From VRUE01 sp963702955 (GTDB taxonomy: Bacteria > Actinomycetota > Thermoleophilia > Solirubrobacterales > 70-9), in assembly GCA_963702955.1 (NCBI GenBank), contig OY969774.1, positions 2,108,001-2,172,000 on the forward strand: a stretch of 64,000 nt of DNA, read 5' to 3'. Below, in pieces: positions 1 through 8,087 of the stretch. The translations under genes and the position numbers were made by a program. The notes beneath the pieces are model-generated. The model was not told the origin of the DNA and ran no database searches. It saw only the letters and a program-made list of their open reading frames with translations. Positions within the stretch are counted from its first letter, which is position 1, and each line of letters opens with the position of its first letter.

Positions 1-14
1 GCCGAGAACCTAGC

Positions 15-596
15 TCAGCGCCGCCGGTAGCGCGCGAACAGTTCGCCGCCCTGCTCCAGCAGCCAGGCCGGCTCCAGCTGCTCGATCTCCGGCAACTCGC
101 CCTCGAGGATCCGCGGCGCGCCGCCGCCGGTCAGCTTCGGCGCGATCGTCAGGAAGAGCTCGTCGACCAGGCCGGCGCTCCACAGCGAGGCGTGCAGTCT
201 CGGACCGCCCTCGCAGAGGACAGCCCTGACCCCTTCCTCGCGCAGGGAGCGCAGCAGCGCGGGGAGGTCGGCTCGACCCTCGGGGCCGCTTTCGACCACG
301 ACCAGGCGCCCGCTGATCTCGTCATAGCCCTCGACTCGTTTCGTGCCGTGGCCGATCATCACCGCGTCGAAGCGGGTTCGCAGGCCGACCAGCATCGCCG
401 TGTCGGCGGCCGAGCCGATCGGCCCCGAGACGCCGCCGATCGCCGCCCGCCCGTCAACCGTGGTGGCGAAGTTCATCGCGACGTAGGGCCGCTCCTCCCC
501 CCCCAGCTCCCGGGGGTCGTAGGAGTCGAGCTGCTCCTCGACGGTGGTCTCGGCCGGATCGGGTAGAAGGCGCCTCACGCTGCGCAGCCTAGCCAT
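15..596 (-). CDS. RibD C-terminal / dihydrofolate-reductase-like pyrimidine reductase
   Basis: 193-residue protein of the RibD_C/DHFR-like fold, whose members reduce a pyrimidine or pterin substrate with NAD(P)H in riboflavin or folate-type metabolism. Visible family marks are the N-terminal YVAMNFATTVDGRAAI strand-helix (about residues 38-53), the nucleotide-loop-like DAVMIGHGTKRVEGY (about 78-92), and the C-terminal VLCEGGPRLHASL and LVDELFLTIAPKLTGG segments that close the fold. There is no deaminase domain, so it is not a full bifunctional RibD. It is shorter than typical stand-alone members because the stretch after GHGTKRVE is compressed. The ATG directly abuts palindromic element A1. 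The exact substrate cannot be told from sequence. Confidence 0.85.
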   Translation of the reverse strand: MARLRSVRRLLPDPAETTVEEQLDSYDPRELGGEERPYVAMNFATTVDGRAAIGGVSGPIGSAADTAMLVGLRTRFDAVMIGHGTKRVEGYDEISGRLVVVESGPEGRADLPALLRSLREEGVRAVLCEGGPRLHASLWSAGLVDELFLTIAPKLTGGGAPRILEGELPEIEQLEPAWLLEQGGELFARYRRR

Positions 597-639
597 GCGT
601 TCGAGGTTTGATCCGCATAGCGGGACAAAGCTCGAACGC
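597..639. repeat. Palindromic element A1 (43 nt)
   Basis: Left arm GCGTTCGAGGTTTG (597-610) and right arm CAAAGCTCGAACGC (626-639) pair at 13 of 14 positions. The 15-nt centre holds a second small stem CCGC-ATA-GCGG. The same 43-nt design and nearly the same arms occur at 47002-47044. Here it sits immediately upstream of the minus-strand ATG at 596, so it is not simply a terminator for that gene. Confidence 0.85.
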
Positions 640-644
640 GGTCG

Positions 645-1634
645 CTACGAATAGTCGTGCCAGCCGGCGAACTCGCGGCCGGCGAACTCCTGCAGGGCAG
701 CGACGTCGGCGCCGAAGCGGCCGCGGATCGTCTCGAACAGGCCCTCGGGCAGCTCCGGCTTCGGCGCCGGCGGCTTCTCCGGGTCATGGACGACCTTCTC
801 GACGATCCAGCGCAACGACTCCGGCAGGCGGTCGAAGTTGCGATCGAGGGAGCGCAGCCCCGGCAGTTTCACCAGCCGCTCCATCACCTGGTATTTGTCG
901 CCCTGCTTGGCGCTCGACTTCTCCCACTCGCGGTCGAACTGCTCCGAGGTGAAGGTCGGATCGACGCCGGCGAAGGCGAAGGCCCTGCGCATCGTCTGCT
1001 CGCGTTCGCGCTGCAGCTCCTCCTGGGAGATCAGCTCGATCTGAGCGCTGTCGAACAGCTCCAGGTAGGGCTGCAGCTGCATCCAGTACATCGAGCGGCG
1101 CATGTAGGAGGAGTCGGGGTCGGACAGGGTCGGGACGAGCTCGCGCGTCTCGTAGCCGGCGCCGGTCGCGTGCACCCAGTGGGAGAGGATGCGCTTGATC
1201 GGGTCGCGCACCATGTAGATCAGCCGGGCGTCGGGACAGTGCTGCTTGATCCGACCCGCGACGCCCTCGAAGCGGGGCAGGTTGGTGTAGTGGGGCGAGG
1301 ACTCGCCGCGCACCTTGAAGCGATCGTCGAAGCGGCTCGCGTACCAGTCGAGCCCGAGGTCCCAGTTCAGCTCCCGGGCGAAGAAGTTCAGCTCCTTCGG
1401 CTTCGACATCTGGACTTCGGGGTGGAGGCCGAGGTAGTGGTGGACGCTGGTCGTGCCGCACTTGAGGCCGCCGATGATGATCAGGTTGGGCAGCTCGGCG
1501 TGGCGCTTGCGCCGCCGGCGGAAGCGGCTGCGGCGGTCGCCGGTGAAGCGCTCGCGAGCCCGCGCGCACATCGCTTCGTCGGCTGGATCGGGGTGGGCCG
1601 CAGAGGCGGCCTGGGTCGTCTCGGGCTCTGACAC
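645..1634 (-). CDS. Sulfotransferase domain protein
   Basis: PAPS-dependent sulfotransferase of the Sulfotransfer_1/heparan-type family, moving a sulfo group from PAPS to a hydroxyl or amino acceptor. The 5'-phosphosulfate loop is LIIIGGLKCGTTSVHHYL, close to the N terminus. The 3'-phosphate-binding element is LIYMVRDPIKRILSHW. The acceptor cannot be predicted. I chose GTG at 1634 because TACACT lies 9 nt upstream on the minus strand, as in the other leaderless starts of this window. An internal ATG at 1571 would give a 308-residue protein that still keeps both PAPS motifs. The gene is divergent from the flippase-like gene at 1656, and sulfated surface lipids or glycans would be a reasonable but untested link between them. 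Confidence 0.85.
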   Translation of the reverse strand: MSEPETTQAASAAHPDPADEAMCARARERFTGDRRSRFRRRRKRHAELPNLIIIGGLKCGTTSVHHYLGLHPEVQMSKPKELNFFARELNWDLGLDWYASRFDDRFKVRGESSPHYTNLPRFEGVAGRIKQHCPDARLIYMVRDPIKRILSHWVHATGAGYETRELVPTLSDPDSSYMRRSMYWMQLQPYLELFDSAQIELISQEELQREREQTMRRAFAFAGVDPTFTSEQFDREWEKSSAKQGDKYQVMERLVKLPGLRSLDRNFDRLPESLRWIVEKVVHDPEKPPAPKPELPEGLFETIRGRFGADVAALQEFAGREFAGWHDYS

Positions 1635-1655
1635 GAGCGGGCTAGTGTAACTGCG
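1635..1655. promoter_or_regulatory. Compact divergent leaderless promoter pair
   Basis: The heptamer TAGTGTA (1643-1649) reads as -10 TAGTGT for the rightward gene, 7 nt before ATG 1656. Its complement reads as TACACT for the leftward gene, 9 nt before GTG 1634. Only 21 nt separate the two start codons, and neither has a Shine-Dalgarno sequence. Each -35 region must therefore lie inside the opposite coding region. Confidence 0.6.
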
Positions 1656-2642
1656 ATGTCCCTTGCCGACCTCGCATCCAACGTCGAATCCTTCGCCAAC
1701 GCGGCGGCGCAGTTCTTCGGCCACCTCTCGGACATCCACTGGACCCCGTTCGCCCTGGCGCTGCTCTGTCTGGCGGCGATGCAGATCGCCCGTGCCTGGG
1801 CCTGGCGCAACGTCCTCCACGCCGCCTACCCCGGCGTCCGCATCTCCTTCCTCGAGCTCTGCGCCGCCTACCTGGCGGGGGCGGGGATCAACGCGATCGT
1901 CCCGGCGCACGCCGGCGACGTGACCAAAGTCTTCCTCGTCAAGCGCCAGATCCCCGGCTCCTCCTACCCGGCGGTCACCTCCTCCTTCCTGGTGCAGACG
2001 GTCTTCGACACCACCGTCGGGCTGCTGGTCCTGCTCTACGCGGTTTCGCGCGGCCTGCTGCCGAAGCCGCCGCAGCTGCCCGACCTGCCGGCCTTCGAGA
2101 TCTCCTTCTGGGCGGGCCACCCGCAGGTCCTGCTGATCGCGACCGGGGCGCTGCTGCTGGCGATCGCGATCGCCGTCTACCTCCTCGCCCACCGGGTGCG
2201 CCGCTTCTGGGACCGGGTCAAACAGGGCGTCGTCATCCTCACCAGGCCGCGCCGCTACCTACGCGAAGTGGCTGCCTGGCAGGGTGTCGGCTGGCTCTTC
2301 CGCTTCGCCGCCTTCTGGCTCTTCCTCGAGGCGTTCGGGATCGGCGGCTCGGTCGGCAACGTGATGCTGGTGATGAGCGTGCAGGCGATCGCCAACGTCG
2401 TCCCCTTCACCCCCGGCGGCGCCGGCGCCCAGCAGGCGCTGCTGGTGGCGACGCTGAAGGGCCCTTCGCGCACCGCCGTCCTCTCCTTCTCGGTCGGGAC
2501 CCAGATCGCGATGGCGGCCTGGTCGGTGGTCCTCGGCTTCGCCGCGATCCTGCTCGTCTTCCGGACCACGGATTGGCGCGGCCTGATCGACCAGGCCCAC
2601 GAGGATCACGCGCTCGAAAACGAGGCGCCGGCCGCCCCGTAG
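1656..2642 (+). CDS. Flippase-like integral membrane protein (LPG synthase TM family)
   Basis: 328-residue polytopic membrane protein of the lysylphosphatidylglycerol synthase TM-region / YbhN / UPF0104 flippase-like family. Members lie in the cytoplasmic membrane and are associated with lipid or polyprenol-linked substrate translocation. The conserved pattern AGAGINAIVPAHAGDVTKVFL (about residues 73-93) and the late motif IANVVPFTPGGAGAQQALL (about 245-263) are typical, as are around eight hydrophobic helices and a charged cytoplasmic loop near residue 185. There is no catalytic C-terminal LPG synthase domain. It ends with TAG exactly against the stop of the convergent gene. Function beyond lipid-linked transport is unknown. 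Confidence 0.85.
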   Translation: MSLADLASNVESFANAAAQFFGHLSDIHWTPFALALLCLAAMQIARAWAWRNVLHAAYPGVRISFLELCAAYLAGAGINAIVPAHAGDVTKVFLVKRQIPGSSYPAVTSSFLVQTVFDTTVGLLVLLYAVSRGLLPKPPQLPDLPAFEISFWAGHPQVLLIATGALLLAIAIAVYLLAHRVRRFWDRVKQGVVILTRPRRYLREVAAWQGVGWLFRFAAFWLFLEAFGIGGSVGNVMLVMSVQAIANVVPFTPGGAGAQQALLVATLKGPSRTAVLSFSVGTQIAMAAWSVVLGFAAILLVFRTTDWRGLIDQAHEDHALENEAPAAP

Positions 2643-3377
2643 TCAGCTTGACCATCCCGGATAAAGACCATGGACTCTCCACCGCCAGGGCGGTTCTTCG
2701 CCGGACGGGAAGTCGTACTGGTCGCGGCCGGGGAGGGTCTCGAGCGGGACCAGCGCCGGGTCGTCCTTCAGCAGGACGCGGACGTCGGCGGCGGCTTCGA
2801 TCTCGGCCTGGTCGGCCCGGCGCACCACGCGCTCCCAACCGAGGCCAGGACGGTAGAGCCAGTACGTCAGCTCTACCCAGCCGCGGCTGCGGCGGCGGTC
2901 GTCGAGCTGGGTGAAGGCGGTCGTGCGGCGGCCGGCGGTCGTCAGGTGGGCGCCTTCGCCGCCCGGGCGCGGCACGGCGCAGCTCGGTCGCCGGCAGCGG
3001 CGGAAGTCGACCGGGACGAGCGGCAGGCCTTCGGGCCCCGGCCTGGCTACCGGCACCGGCGCCAGGGCCCGGGCAAGCCGAGCGAGCGGCCAGCCGTAGG
3101 CGGGGACCAGCGGGTGGTGGTGGCAGGCGTCGGGGACGCGCGGCGCGCAGACCAGGCGGCGGGCGATCGCGCCCGCGACTCCATGGTGCGGGTCGATCTT
3201 GCCGGCGGCGGCGATCGCCGCGATCGCGGCGAGCAGCAGCAGGGCGATCAGCGCCGCCAGGGCGGCTTGCTCGACTGTCGCCGATCCGGCCTCGCCCCGG
3301 CCCGCCGCGATCGGCGACCTCGGTTCGTCGCCCCGCCCCGCCGCGCTCACCTTCCTCCTGTCGTTCGAGCCGACCAT
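2643..3377 (-). CDS. TadE-like single-pass membrane protein, unknown function
   Basis: 244-residue protein with an arginine-rich N terminus, then GEAGSATVEQAALAALIALL followed by more alanine/leucine-rich residues (about 28-60). A charged residue pair before one long hydrophobic helix resembles TadE/prepilin-like N termini. The remainder is a predicted extracytoplasmic region rich in proline, arginine and tryptophan with several cysteines. No catalytic motif was recognised. The stop codon abuts that of the flippase-like gene, so the two are convergent with no spacer. A pseudopilin-type secretion function is only a guess from the N terminus. Confidence 0.6.
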   Translation of the reverse strand: MVGSNDRRKVSAAGRGDEPRSPIAAGRGEAGSATVEQAALAALIALLLLAAIAAIAAAGKIDPHHGVAGAIARRLVCAPRVPDACHHHPLVPAYGWPLARLARALAPVPVARPGPEGLPLVPVDFRRCRRPSCAVPRPGGEGAHLTTAGRRTTAFTQLDDRRRSRGWVELTYWLYRPGLGWERVVRRADQAEIEAAADVRVLLKDDPALVPLETLPGRDQYDFPSGEEPPWRWRVHGLYPGWSS

Positions 3378-3469
3378 GAGGCGACGCTAGATCGACCCGG
3401 CGCGCGCGTGGTGCGCAGATCGCAACTTTTCGGTGCCGTCAATCGCCCGGTCTGCGAACATGTCGGGCA

Positions 3470-3739
3470 ATGGAGGGCGGCGGCTTCAACCTCTTCGGCG
3501 ACCCGGACGAGTTCCGCTCCCGGATGGAGGAGTTGAGCGAGCAGATGCAGTCCTCCCAGCGGGTCGCCTGGGCCGACAACGCGATCCGGCTTGCGGTCGA
3601 GCTGACCGTCGCCTCGGTCGAGCGGCTCGAGCTCTCCGGCAGCAGCGACGAGCAGGCTATGCAGGTCCGCGACGCGATCCGGGTGCTCTTCCCCGAGGCC
3701 GTGACCCTCGTCCGCGAGGCCCGCGAAGGGTTGTCTTGA
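3470..3739 (+). CDS. Small conserved acidic protein, unknown function
   Basis: 89-residue soluble protein. It begins with a glycine-rich MEGGGFNLFGDPDEF segment followed by two amphipathic helices, one of them around QRVAWADNAIRLAVELTVASV. No cysteines, signal peptide or known catalytic motif are visible. The start ATG at 3470 lacks a Shine-Dalgarno sequence. The helical composition suggests a small scaffold or regulatory subunit, but I do not recognise the family. It ends at a short hairpin shared with the convergent gene. Confidence 0.6.
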   Translation: MEGGGFNLFGDPDEFRSRMEELSEQMQSSQRVAWADNAIRLAVELTVASVERLELSGSSDEQAMQVRDAIRVLFPEAVTLVREAREGLS

Positions 3740-3754
3740 GGCCGGGACCGGCCT
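3739..3754. terminator. Short bidirectional hairpin between convergent genes
   Basis: AGGCCGG and CCGGCCT form a perfect 7-bp stem around a GA loop. It starts at the last base of the TGA of the upstream gene and ends 4 nt before the stop of the convergent gene. There is no T-tract, as often in GC-rich actinobacteria. Confidence 0.5.
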
Positions 3755-3757
3755 GAT

Positions 3758-4372
3758 TCAGAGCAGCTCGAGCTCCAGGGTTGCCGCGCTGCCGCGGCGT
3801 AGGGCGGCGCCGAGAAGCTCCAGGGGCAGGGCGATGGCCATGGCGGGGATTGCGAGGACGATGGTGGTCAGCCAGTCGATCCGGCGCTGCCATGGCTTCT
3901 TTGCCCGCACCGAGGGTTGGACGACGACGTTGTGGCCGAAGGTGGCGCTGTTGAGGATCGTCTGCCACGTCGTTGCGATGCCGGCGCCCGGCGACCAGCG
4001 GGCGCGCTTGACTATCTGGTCGCGCCGGGAGACAAGCCGGCGCACCGCCTCGACCGTGAACAGGTAGCGGGCGCCCGGGGCGAGGCCGGCCCAGCCGGCG
4101 CCGCCGATCCAGGCCGAGAGGCTGCCGCGGTCGAGGATCCGCAGCCGCCCGCCCGCCGTCAGCCGGTCGAGCTCGCGCAGCGCCTCCTCGGCGCTCCCGG
4201 GGCCGCCGATCGCGCCCAGCCCGCAGCTCTCGCAGCGGCTGACCGGGCCGGCCAGTCCCGGACGGGCGTCGATCCAGCCGAACAGCGGCTCGCCGCAGGC
4301 CGGGCAGGGCGGGTTGTCGGGCCCGGCTCCGGCCTCGAGCGGGACGACGGGGGTGCGCGGCCGTGCGCTCAT
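3758..4372 (-). CDS. Zinc-ribbon protein with C-terminal hydrophobic segment
   Basis: 204-residue protein. An N-terminal zinc ribbon is formed by CPAC (about residues 23-26) and CESC (about 46-49). The middle part includes LRELDRLTAGGRLRILDRGSL, a segment that resembles the end of a class I methyltransferase-like fold, and TVEAVRRLVSRRDQIV. A hydrophobic segment, WLTTIVLAIPAMAIALPLEL, lies near the C terminus. Residues needed for SAM binding are not evident, so enzymatic activity is doubtful. Start ATG 4372 has TACGCT 7 nt upstream on its own strand and shares its promoter with the CBS gene. Confidence 0.65.
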   Translation of the reverse strand: MSARPRTPVVPLEAGAGPDNPPCPACGEPLFGWIDARPGLAGPVSRCESCGLGAIGGPGSAEEALRELDRLTAGGRLRILDRGSLSAWIGGAGWAGLAPGARYLFTVEAVRRLVSRRDQIVKRARWSPGAGIATTWQTILNSATFGHNVVVQPSVRAKKPWQRRIDWLTTIVLAIPAMAIALPLELLGAALRRGSAATLELELL

Positions 4373-4391
4373 GGCCGGTAGCGTACGCGCC
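4373..4391. promoter_or_regulatory. Symmetric divergent -10 between ATG 4372 and GTG 4392
   Basis: The heptamer TAGCGTA (4379-4385) supplies -10 TAGCGT for the rightward CBS gene and TACGCT for the leftward gene. Each hexamer is exactly 7 nt from its start codon. The whole intergenic region is 19 nt, and no ribosome-binding site is present on either side. Confidence 0.65.
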
Positions 4392-4838
4392 GTGCAGCTG
4401 CGCGAGATCATGACCGCCGGAGTCGTCACCACCGCGCCCGAGGCGAGCGTCGTCTCGGTCGCCCGCCAGATGCGCGACAGCCGGGTCGGCTCGGTCGTCA
4501 TCGTCGACCCGGCCGGCTCGCCGGTGGCGATGGTCACCGACCGCGACCTCGCGGTGCGCGTCTTCGCCGAGGGGGTCGACCCCGAGACCGCGATCGGCGA
4601 GCACGCCTCGCGGCCGCTGATCTGCGGCGAGCCCGAGATGGGGCTCGACGAGGCGGCGGCGCTGATGGTCCAGCACCGGGTCCGTCGCCTGCCCGTCGTC
4701 GGTGCCGGTGCCCTCGCCGGGATCGTCACCCTCGACGACATCGCCGTGCGGACCGGCAACCTCGAGGTGGCGCAGCGGATGACCGCCGAGGTCATCGAGG
4801 GCGCCCTGCCGCAGTTCTACTTCCACGAGCGGGACTGA
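4392..4838 (+). CDS. Tandem CBS-domain protein
   Basis: 148-residue protein made of two CBS domains (about residues 8-63 and 73-125), a Bateman module that usually binds adenine nucleotides and acts as an energy or ligand sensor. Characteristic segments are IMTAGVVTTAPEASV, VVIVDPAGSPVAMVTDRDLAVR and the second-repeat LPVVGAGALAGIVTLDDIAV. No effector domain is fused, so it must act on a partner. Start GTG 4392 (VQLREIM) fits the leaderless pattern; a longer frame to 4314 runs into the opposite gene. A GAGGAG motif overlaps its TGA and serves the next gene, so the two are likely co-transcribed. Confidence 0.85.
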   Translation: MQLREIMTAGVVTTAPEASVVSVARQMRDSRVGSVVIVDPAGSPVAMVTDRDLAVRVFAEGVDPETAIGEHASRPLICGEPEMGLDEAAALMVQHRVRRLPVVGAGALAGIVTLDDIAVRTGNLEVAQRMTAEVIEGALPQFYFHERD

Positions 4839-4845
4839 GGAGATC

Positions 4846-5823
4846 GTGACGCCGAACAGGGCGGAGGAGTTGGCCTGGGAGGGGCGCTGGTCGCGCCCGG
4901 TCGGCCTGGCGACGCTGGCGGCGGTCGTCCTCGTCGTCGCCTCGGCGGTCGTCGTCAGCTCGATCAGCGGCAGCGGCGAAGCCGAGCTGCTGCGTTCCGC
5001 CCATGAACACACCTCCGACCTGACGCTGTCCAGCTTGTTGCAGGCGATCGGCATCGGCCTCCTCGCCGCGCCGCTCTACTTCCTCTTTCGCGCCACGCGG
5101 ACGCGCAGCGACCGGCTGCGGCGCCAGTTCGTCGGCGTCGTCGTCGCGGCGCCGCTGTTCCTCTGTGCGGCGGCCCTGCTCAACGGCGTGGCGACCAAGG
5201 AAGCGGCGGACGAATTCGTCGCCGGCAAGGCGACCACCGGCCTGACGATCGAAAAGGCGAGCGAAAACTGCCGCTCCGAACGCAAGCAAGACGCGGCCAA
5301 GTTCGGCGAAGAATTCGGCAAAGGCGCCGGCGCGGTCGGCCGCTGCGCGAGCGAAGAAGTCGCCGACGAAAAGGCGACCGAAGCGGTCAGCGGCGCCTCG
5401 CTGCGCGGGCTCGCCACCGGCTTCGGCCTCGGCGGCAGGCTCGGGCTCACCTTCGCCCTCATCTACACCTGCCTCTACGCGATGCGGGTCGGCCTGCTGA
5501 CCCGCTTCTGGGGCTCGCTGGGGATGGCGGTCGGTGCCGCCGCCCTGCTCCTGCTGATCCAGTTCACGTTGATCTGGTTCATCTATTTCGGCCTCCTCGC
5601 AGCAGGCTGGCTACCCCGAGGCCGCCCCCCCGCCTGGGCAGCAGGAGAAGCGATCCCCTGGCCGACCCCGGGAGAGAAAGCAGCTACCGAACTAGAGCCC
5701 GGGGACCAAGACAGCTCCGACGACCCCGAAGACCGCGAGCAGCCCCGCAAGCGCAAGCAACGCGACCCAAGCAGCTCGCCCGAGGACCAAAGCAGCCCGA
5801 CCGAGGAGGAGCAGTCCCGGTAG
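4846..5823 (+). CDS. Multi-pass membrane protein with charged tail, unknown function
   Basis: 325-residue protein with about four or five hydrophobic helices (near residues 17-38, 62-80, 96-112, 190-215 and 225-250). A soluble loop contains two cysteines (NCRSERKQDAAKF and GRCASEEVADEK). A long hydrophilic tail rich in Ser, Asp, Glu, Lys and Arg follows residue 275. GTG 4846 is preceded by GAGGAG at 4-5 nt and overlaps the end of the CBS operon, so it is probably co-transcribed. I do not recognise the family. Its TAG lies inside palindromic element B1. Confidence 0.65.
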   Translation: MTPNRAEELAWEGRWSRPVGLATLAAVVLVVASAVVVSSISGSGEAELLRSAHEHTSDLTLSSLLQAIGIGLLAAPLYFLFRATRTRSDRLRRQFVGVVVAAPLFLCAAALLNGVATKEAADEFVAGKATTGLTIEKASENCRSERKQDAAKFGEEFGKGAGAVGRCASEEVADEKATEAVSGASLRGLATGFGLGGRLGLTFALIYTCLYAMRVGLLTRFWGSLGMAVGAAALLLLIQFTLIWFIYFGLLAAGWLPRGRPPAWAAGEAIPWPTPGEKAATELEPGDQDSSDDPEDREQPRKRKQRDPSSSPEDQSSPTEEEQSR

Positions 5824-5909
5824 GGGTGGAGCGTCTTGTACTTTTTCGCCCGAATGCGTTGGCGAGAGTCGCCCCGCGCCCGGCGAAAAAGTTAAGCGGA
5901 ACCCCTACC
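5819..5909. repeat. Palindromic element B1 (91 nt)
   Basis: Outer arms GGTAGGGGT and ACCCCTACC, and inner arms ACTTTTTCGCC and GGCGAAAAAGT, are separated by an asymmetric spacer with CTTGT on the left and TTAAG on the right. It matches a second 91-nt copy at 32152-32242, with only the apex loop divergent. The TAG stops of both convergent neighbours (5821-5823 plus, 5905-5907 minus) are supplied by the arms. Confidence 0.85.
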
Positions 5910-7509
5910 CCGACTGGCCCGCAGCAGCACTCCGCTTTTTTTGCGTCCGGATCTCACTGAGGATCCGCTCCAACCGAGGCTCCCGCGAGGAGTCCACATG
6001 GACCATCGCCGCCGCGACGGCCGGGTGGATCGCGGCGATCCGCTCGTGCATCGCCTGGGCGACCGCGCGATAGGTCGGGTGGCCCTCGCGGCCGGAGCGC
6101 AGCTCGATCAGGTGCATCGCCTCGCGCGCGTTGAGGTCGAGTACGTAGCGGATCCGGTAGGCGAGGCAGAGTGCGTAGGGCGCCTGCTCGGCGAGGCCGG
6201 CCTCGCGCAGCCGGTCGTGCTCTGCACGGGAGATCTCCAGGGCGCGGTCGAACTCGTCGCCGGCGCCGGCTTCGCGCACCTCCTCCGGCACGCCGGCTCC
6301 GAGGTCGGGGCCGAGGCGCTGCCACTGGCAGGTCAGCATCCGGTGGCGCTGCAGGTCGCGGAAGGCGCCGTAGTCGGAGACGATCTCGAAGCGGTAGCGG
6401 AGCGCCTCGAAGCCGCGGCCGGGGCGGTGACGGCGGTTGGCGCGCTCGCCGACCAGCGCCGCCAGCAGCTCGGCGCGCTCTTCGCGGTCGAGCACGTCAA
6501 CGCGGCCGCGGATCTCGGTCTCCGAGGCCGAGGACGACTCGAACAAGCAGGAGGCGAGCAGATCCTCTTCGGTCCCGTCGACGTGGATCAGCTCGACCGA
6601 AGGGGTGCCGGCCCCGGCGCCGCGCCGGTCCAAGCCGAGCCGCTCCACCCAGCCCTCGGTCGCCTCGCGCCGCCGCTGCAGGAAGGAGACCCACTCGCCG
6701 CCGCGGTCGGGCCGCTCGACCCGCGAGACGAAGCTCGGCATCGTCTGCTGCAGCTCGCTCAGGATCATCCCGCCGTACTCGCGAGCCTCCGGCAGCGGCG
6801 AGGACATCAGCCGCAGCAGCAGCTGCTCGTAGGCCTGGCCGCTGGCGTAGATGCCGACGTGGCTGAGGGTCGCCGCCGGCAGCAGGCCGCGCAGCAGGTC
6901 GAGCGCCTTGGCGCGGATCGAGCGCCGCCAGGCCCCGTCCGGCTCCTCGCCGCGCGGCCAGCGCTCCGCCGCCCACTCCTCGACCCGGCCGAGCGAGCGC
7001 GAGTAGATCGCGAACAGCTCGTCCATCGCCGCGCCGAACTCCGGCCCGAGCTCGCTGTCGCGGTAGTAGCGGTAGCCGCCGCCGGCGTCCTCGGGCAGCG
7101 GCTTGTCGTAGGGGATGTAGCGGGTCAACTGCTCGAGGTAGGCGGCGAGCCGGCCGCGCTGCAGGACCTTGGTCAGCACGTTGGAGACCCACTCGCAGGC
7201 GACGTGGGCGCCGCCGACCTGGGCGATCGAGTCGTCGCCGTAGCCGAGGAAGACGCGCTCGTAGAGCTTCGCCGCGCGCTCGCCCTCGGCCCCGTCGAAG
7301 GGCCGCCCACCGGCCGGCATGTCGGCGGCGAACTCCTCCAGGTAGAGACGCCGCACGGTCCCGGAATAGCGCGAATAGCGGGCAAAAAGCGCCCCTTTCA
7401 CGGTTTCCGGCAGGTTGACCAACGCGAACACGGGCCGGTCGAGGTTGGTGAAGTGAGGGGCGAGCAGGGCTCGCTCCTCGGCGGTGAAGGCCTCGACCGG
7501 GTAGCGCAC
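5905..7509 (-). CDS. Tandem-duplicated ThyX-like protein
   Basis: 534-residue relative of flavin-dependent thymidylate synthase ThyX, which methylates dUMP using FAD, NADPH and methylene-tetrahydrofolate. The family length is about 220-250, and here two ThyX-like halves are joined. The first half has GYGDDSIAQVGGAHVACEW and RGRLAAYLEQLTRYIPYD. The second has FRIVSDYGAFRDLQ-type sequence and LQRHRMLTCQWQRLG. The ThyX signature RHRxxSxxExSxRY is split: the first half keeps E..TRY but has RGR and Ala for Ser, while the second keeps RHR but lacks the Ser and E. Activity is therefore uncertain. GTG 7509 was chosen because TACGAT stands 6 nt upstream; TTG 7533 is possible. Confidence 0.75.
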   Translation of the reverse strand: MRYPVEAFTAEERALLAPHFTNLDRPVFALVNLPETVKGALFARYSRYSGTVRRLYLEEFAADMPAGGRPFDGAEGERAAKLYERVFLGYGDDSIAQVGGAHVACEWVSNVLTKVLQRGRLAAYLEQLTRYIPYDKPLPEDAGGGYRYYRDSELGPEFGAAMDELFAIYSRSLGRVEEWAAERWPRGEEPDGAWRRSIRAKALDLLRGLLPAATLSHVGIYASGQAYEQLLLRLMSSPLPEAREYGGMILSELQQTMPSFVSRVERPDRGGEWVSFLQRRREATEGWVERLGLDRRGAGAGTPSVELIHVDGTEEDLLASCLFESSSASETEIRGRVDVLDREERAELLAALVGERANRRHRPGRGFEALRYRFEIVSDYGAFRDLQRHRMLTCQWQRLGPDLGAGVPEEVREAGAGDEFDRALEISRAEHDRLREAGLAEQAPYALCLAYRIRYVLDLNAREAMHLIELRSGREGHPTYRAVAQAMHERIAAIHPAVAAAMVHVDSSREPRLERILSEIRTQKKRSAAAGQSG

Positions 7510-7633
7510 CGGCGCATCGTAGCCGCGCCCCAAGACACGGCCCTTCCGGGGTCGCGGGGCCCCCCTTGCGTCGCGGTCAAAAATTTACACTTCCGTGTCC
7601 CACGTGTAACATATCGTCTGAGATCATGCCGGG

Positions 7634-8087
7634 ATGGACGCGATGAGAGAGAGCTGGACCGACGACCGCCTCGACTACCTGAACCGCCGCGTCAACGACG
7701 GCTTCAGGATGGTCAACGAACGCTTCGATCAGGCCGAGCGGAGCACCCGGGAACGCTTCGAGCAGGTTGGCAGGGAGTTCAAGCGGGTGGACTGGAAGTT
7801 CGAGCAACTCGAAAGGACGGTCGGCCGACGCTTCGACGCGATGGAGAGGAAATTCGACGAGATGAACGCGCGGTTCGAGAAGGTCAACGCGAGATTCGCG
7901 CGCGCCGACGAACGAGTTGACGAGCGGTTCGCGCGCGCCGACGAGCGGTTCGAACGAGTTGAACGAGCGATTCGAACGGAGAGACGAACGATTCGATGCG
8001 ATGTACAAGATGATCATCCGGGGCGGCATCGGTGCCTTTGCGACCCTGCTCGCCGCCTTCCTCTCGATCCTCGTGACGAACCTATGA
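7634..8087 (+). pseudogene. Frameshifted coiled-coil membrane-tail protein
   Basis: The reading frame starts MDAMRESWTDDRLDYLNRR and runs through heptad-like RFDxxxxxF repeats (about 100 residues). Near 7958-7965 the coil continues in a different frame as NERFERRDERFDAMYKM and ends in the hydrophobic tail GAFATLLAAFLSILVTNL with TGA at 8085-8087. Without a frame change the first frame reads through to 8125 as arginine-rich sequence. The intact paralogue at 51591-51938 has the same start, coil and tail in one frame, so a single-base loss (or two-base gain) is the simple explanation. The upstream region (7510-7633) has a TTACAC/GTGTAA inverted pair (7585-7590, 7604-7609) and no gene. Confidence 0.75.
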
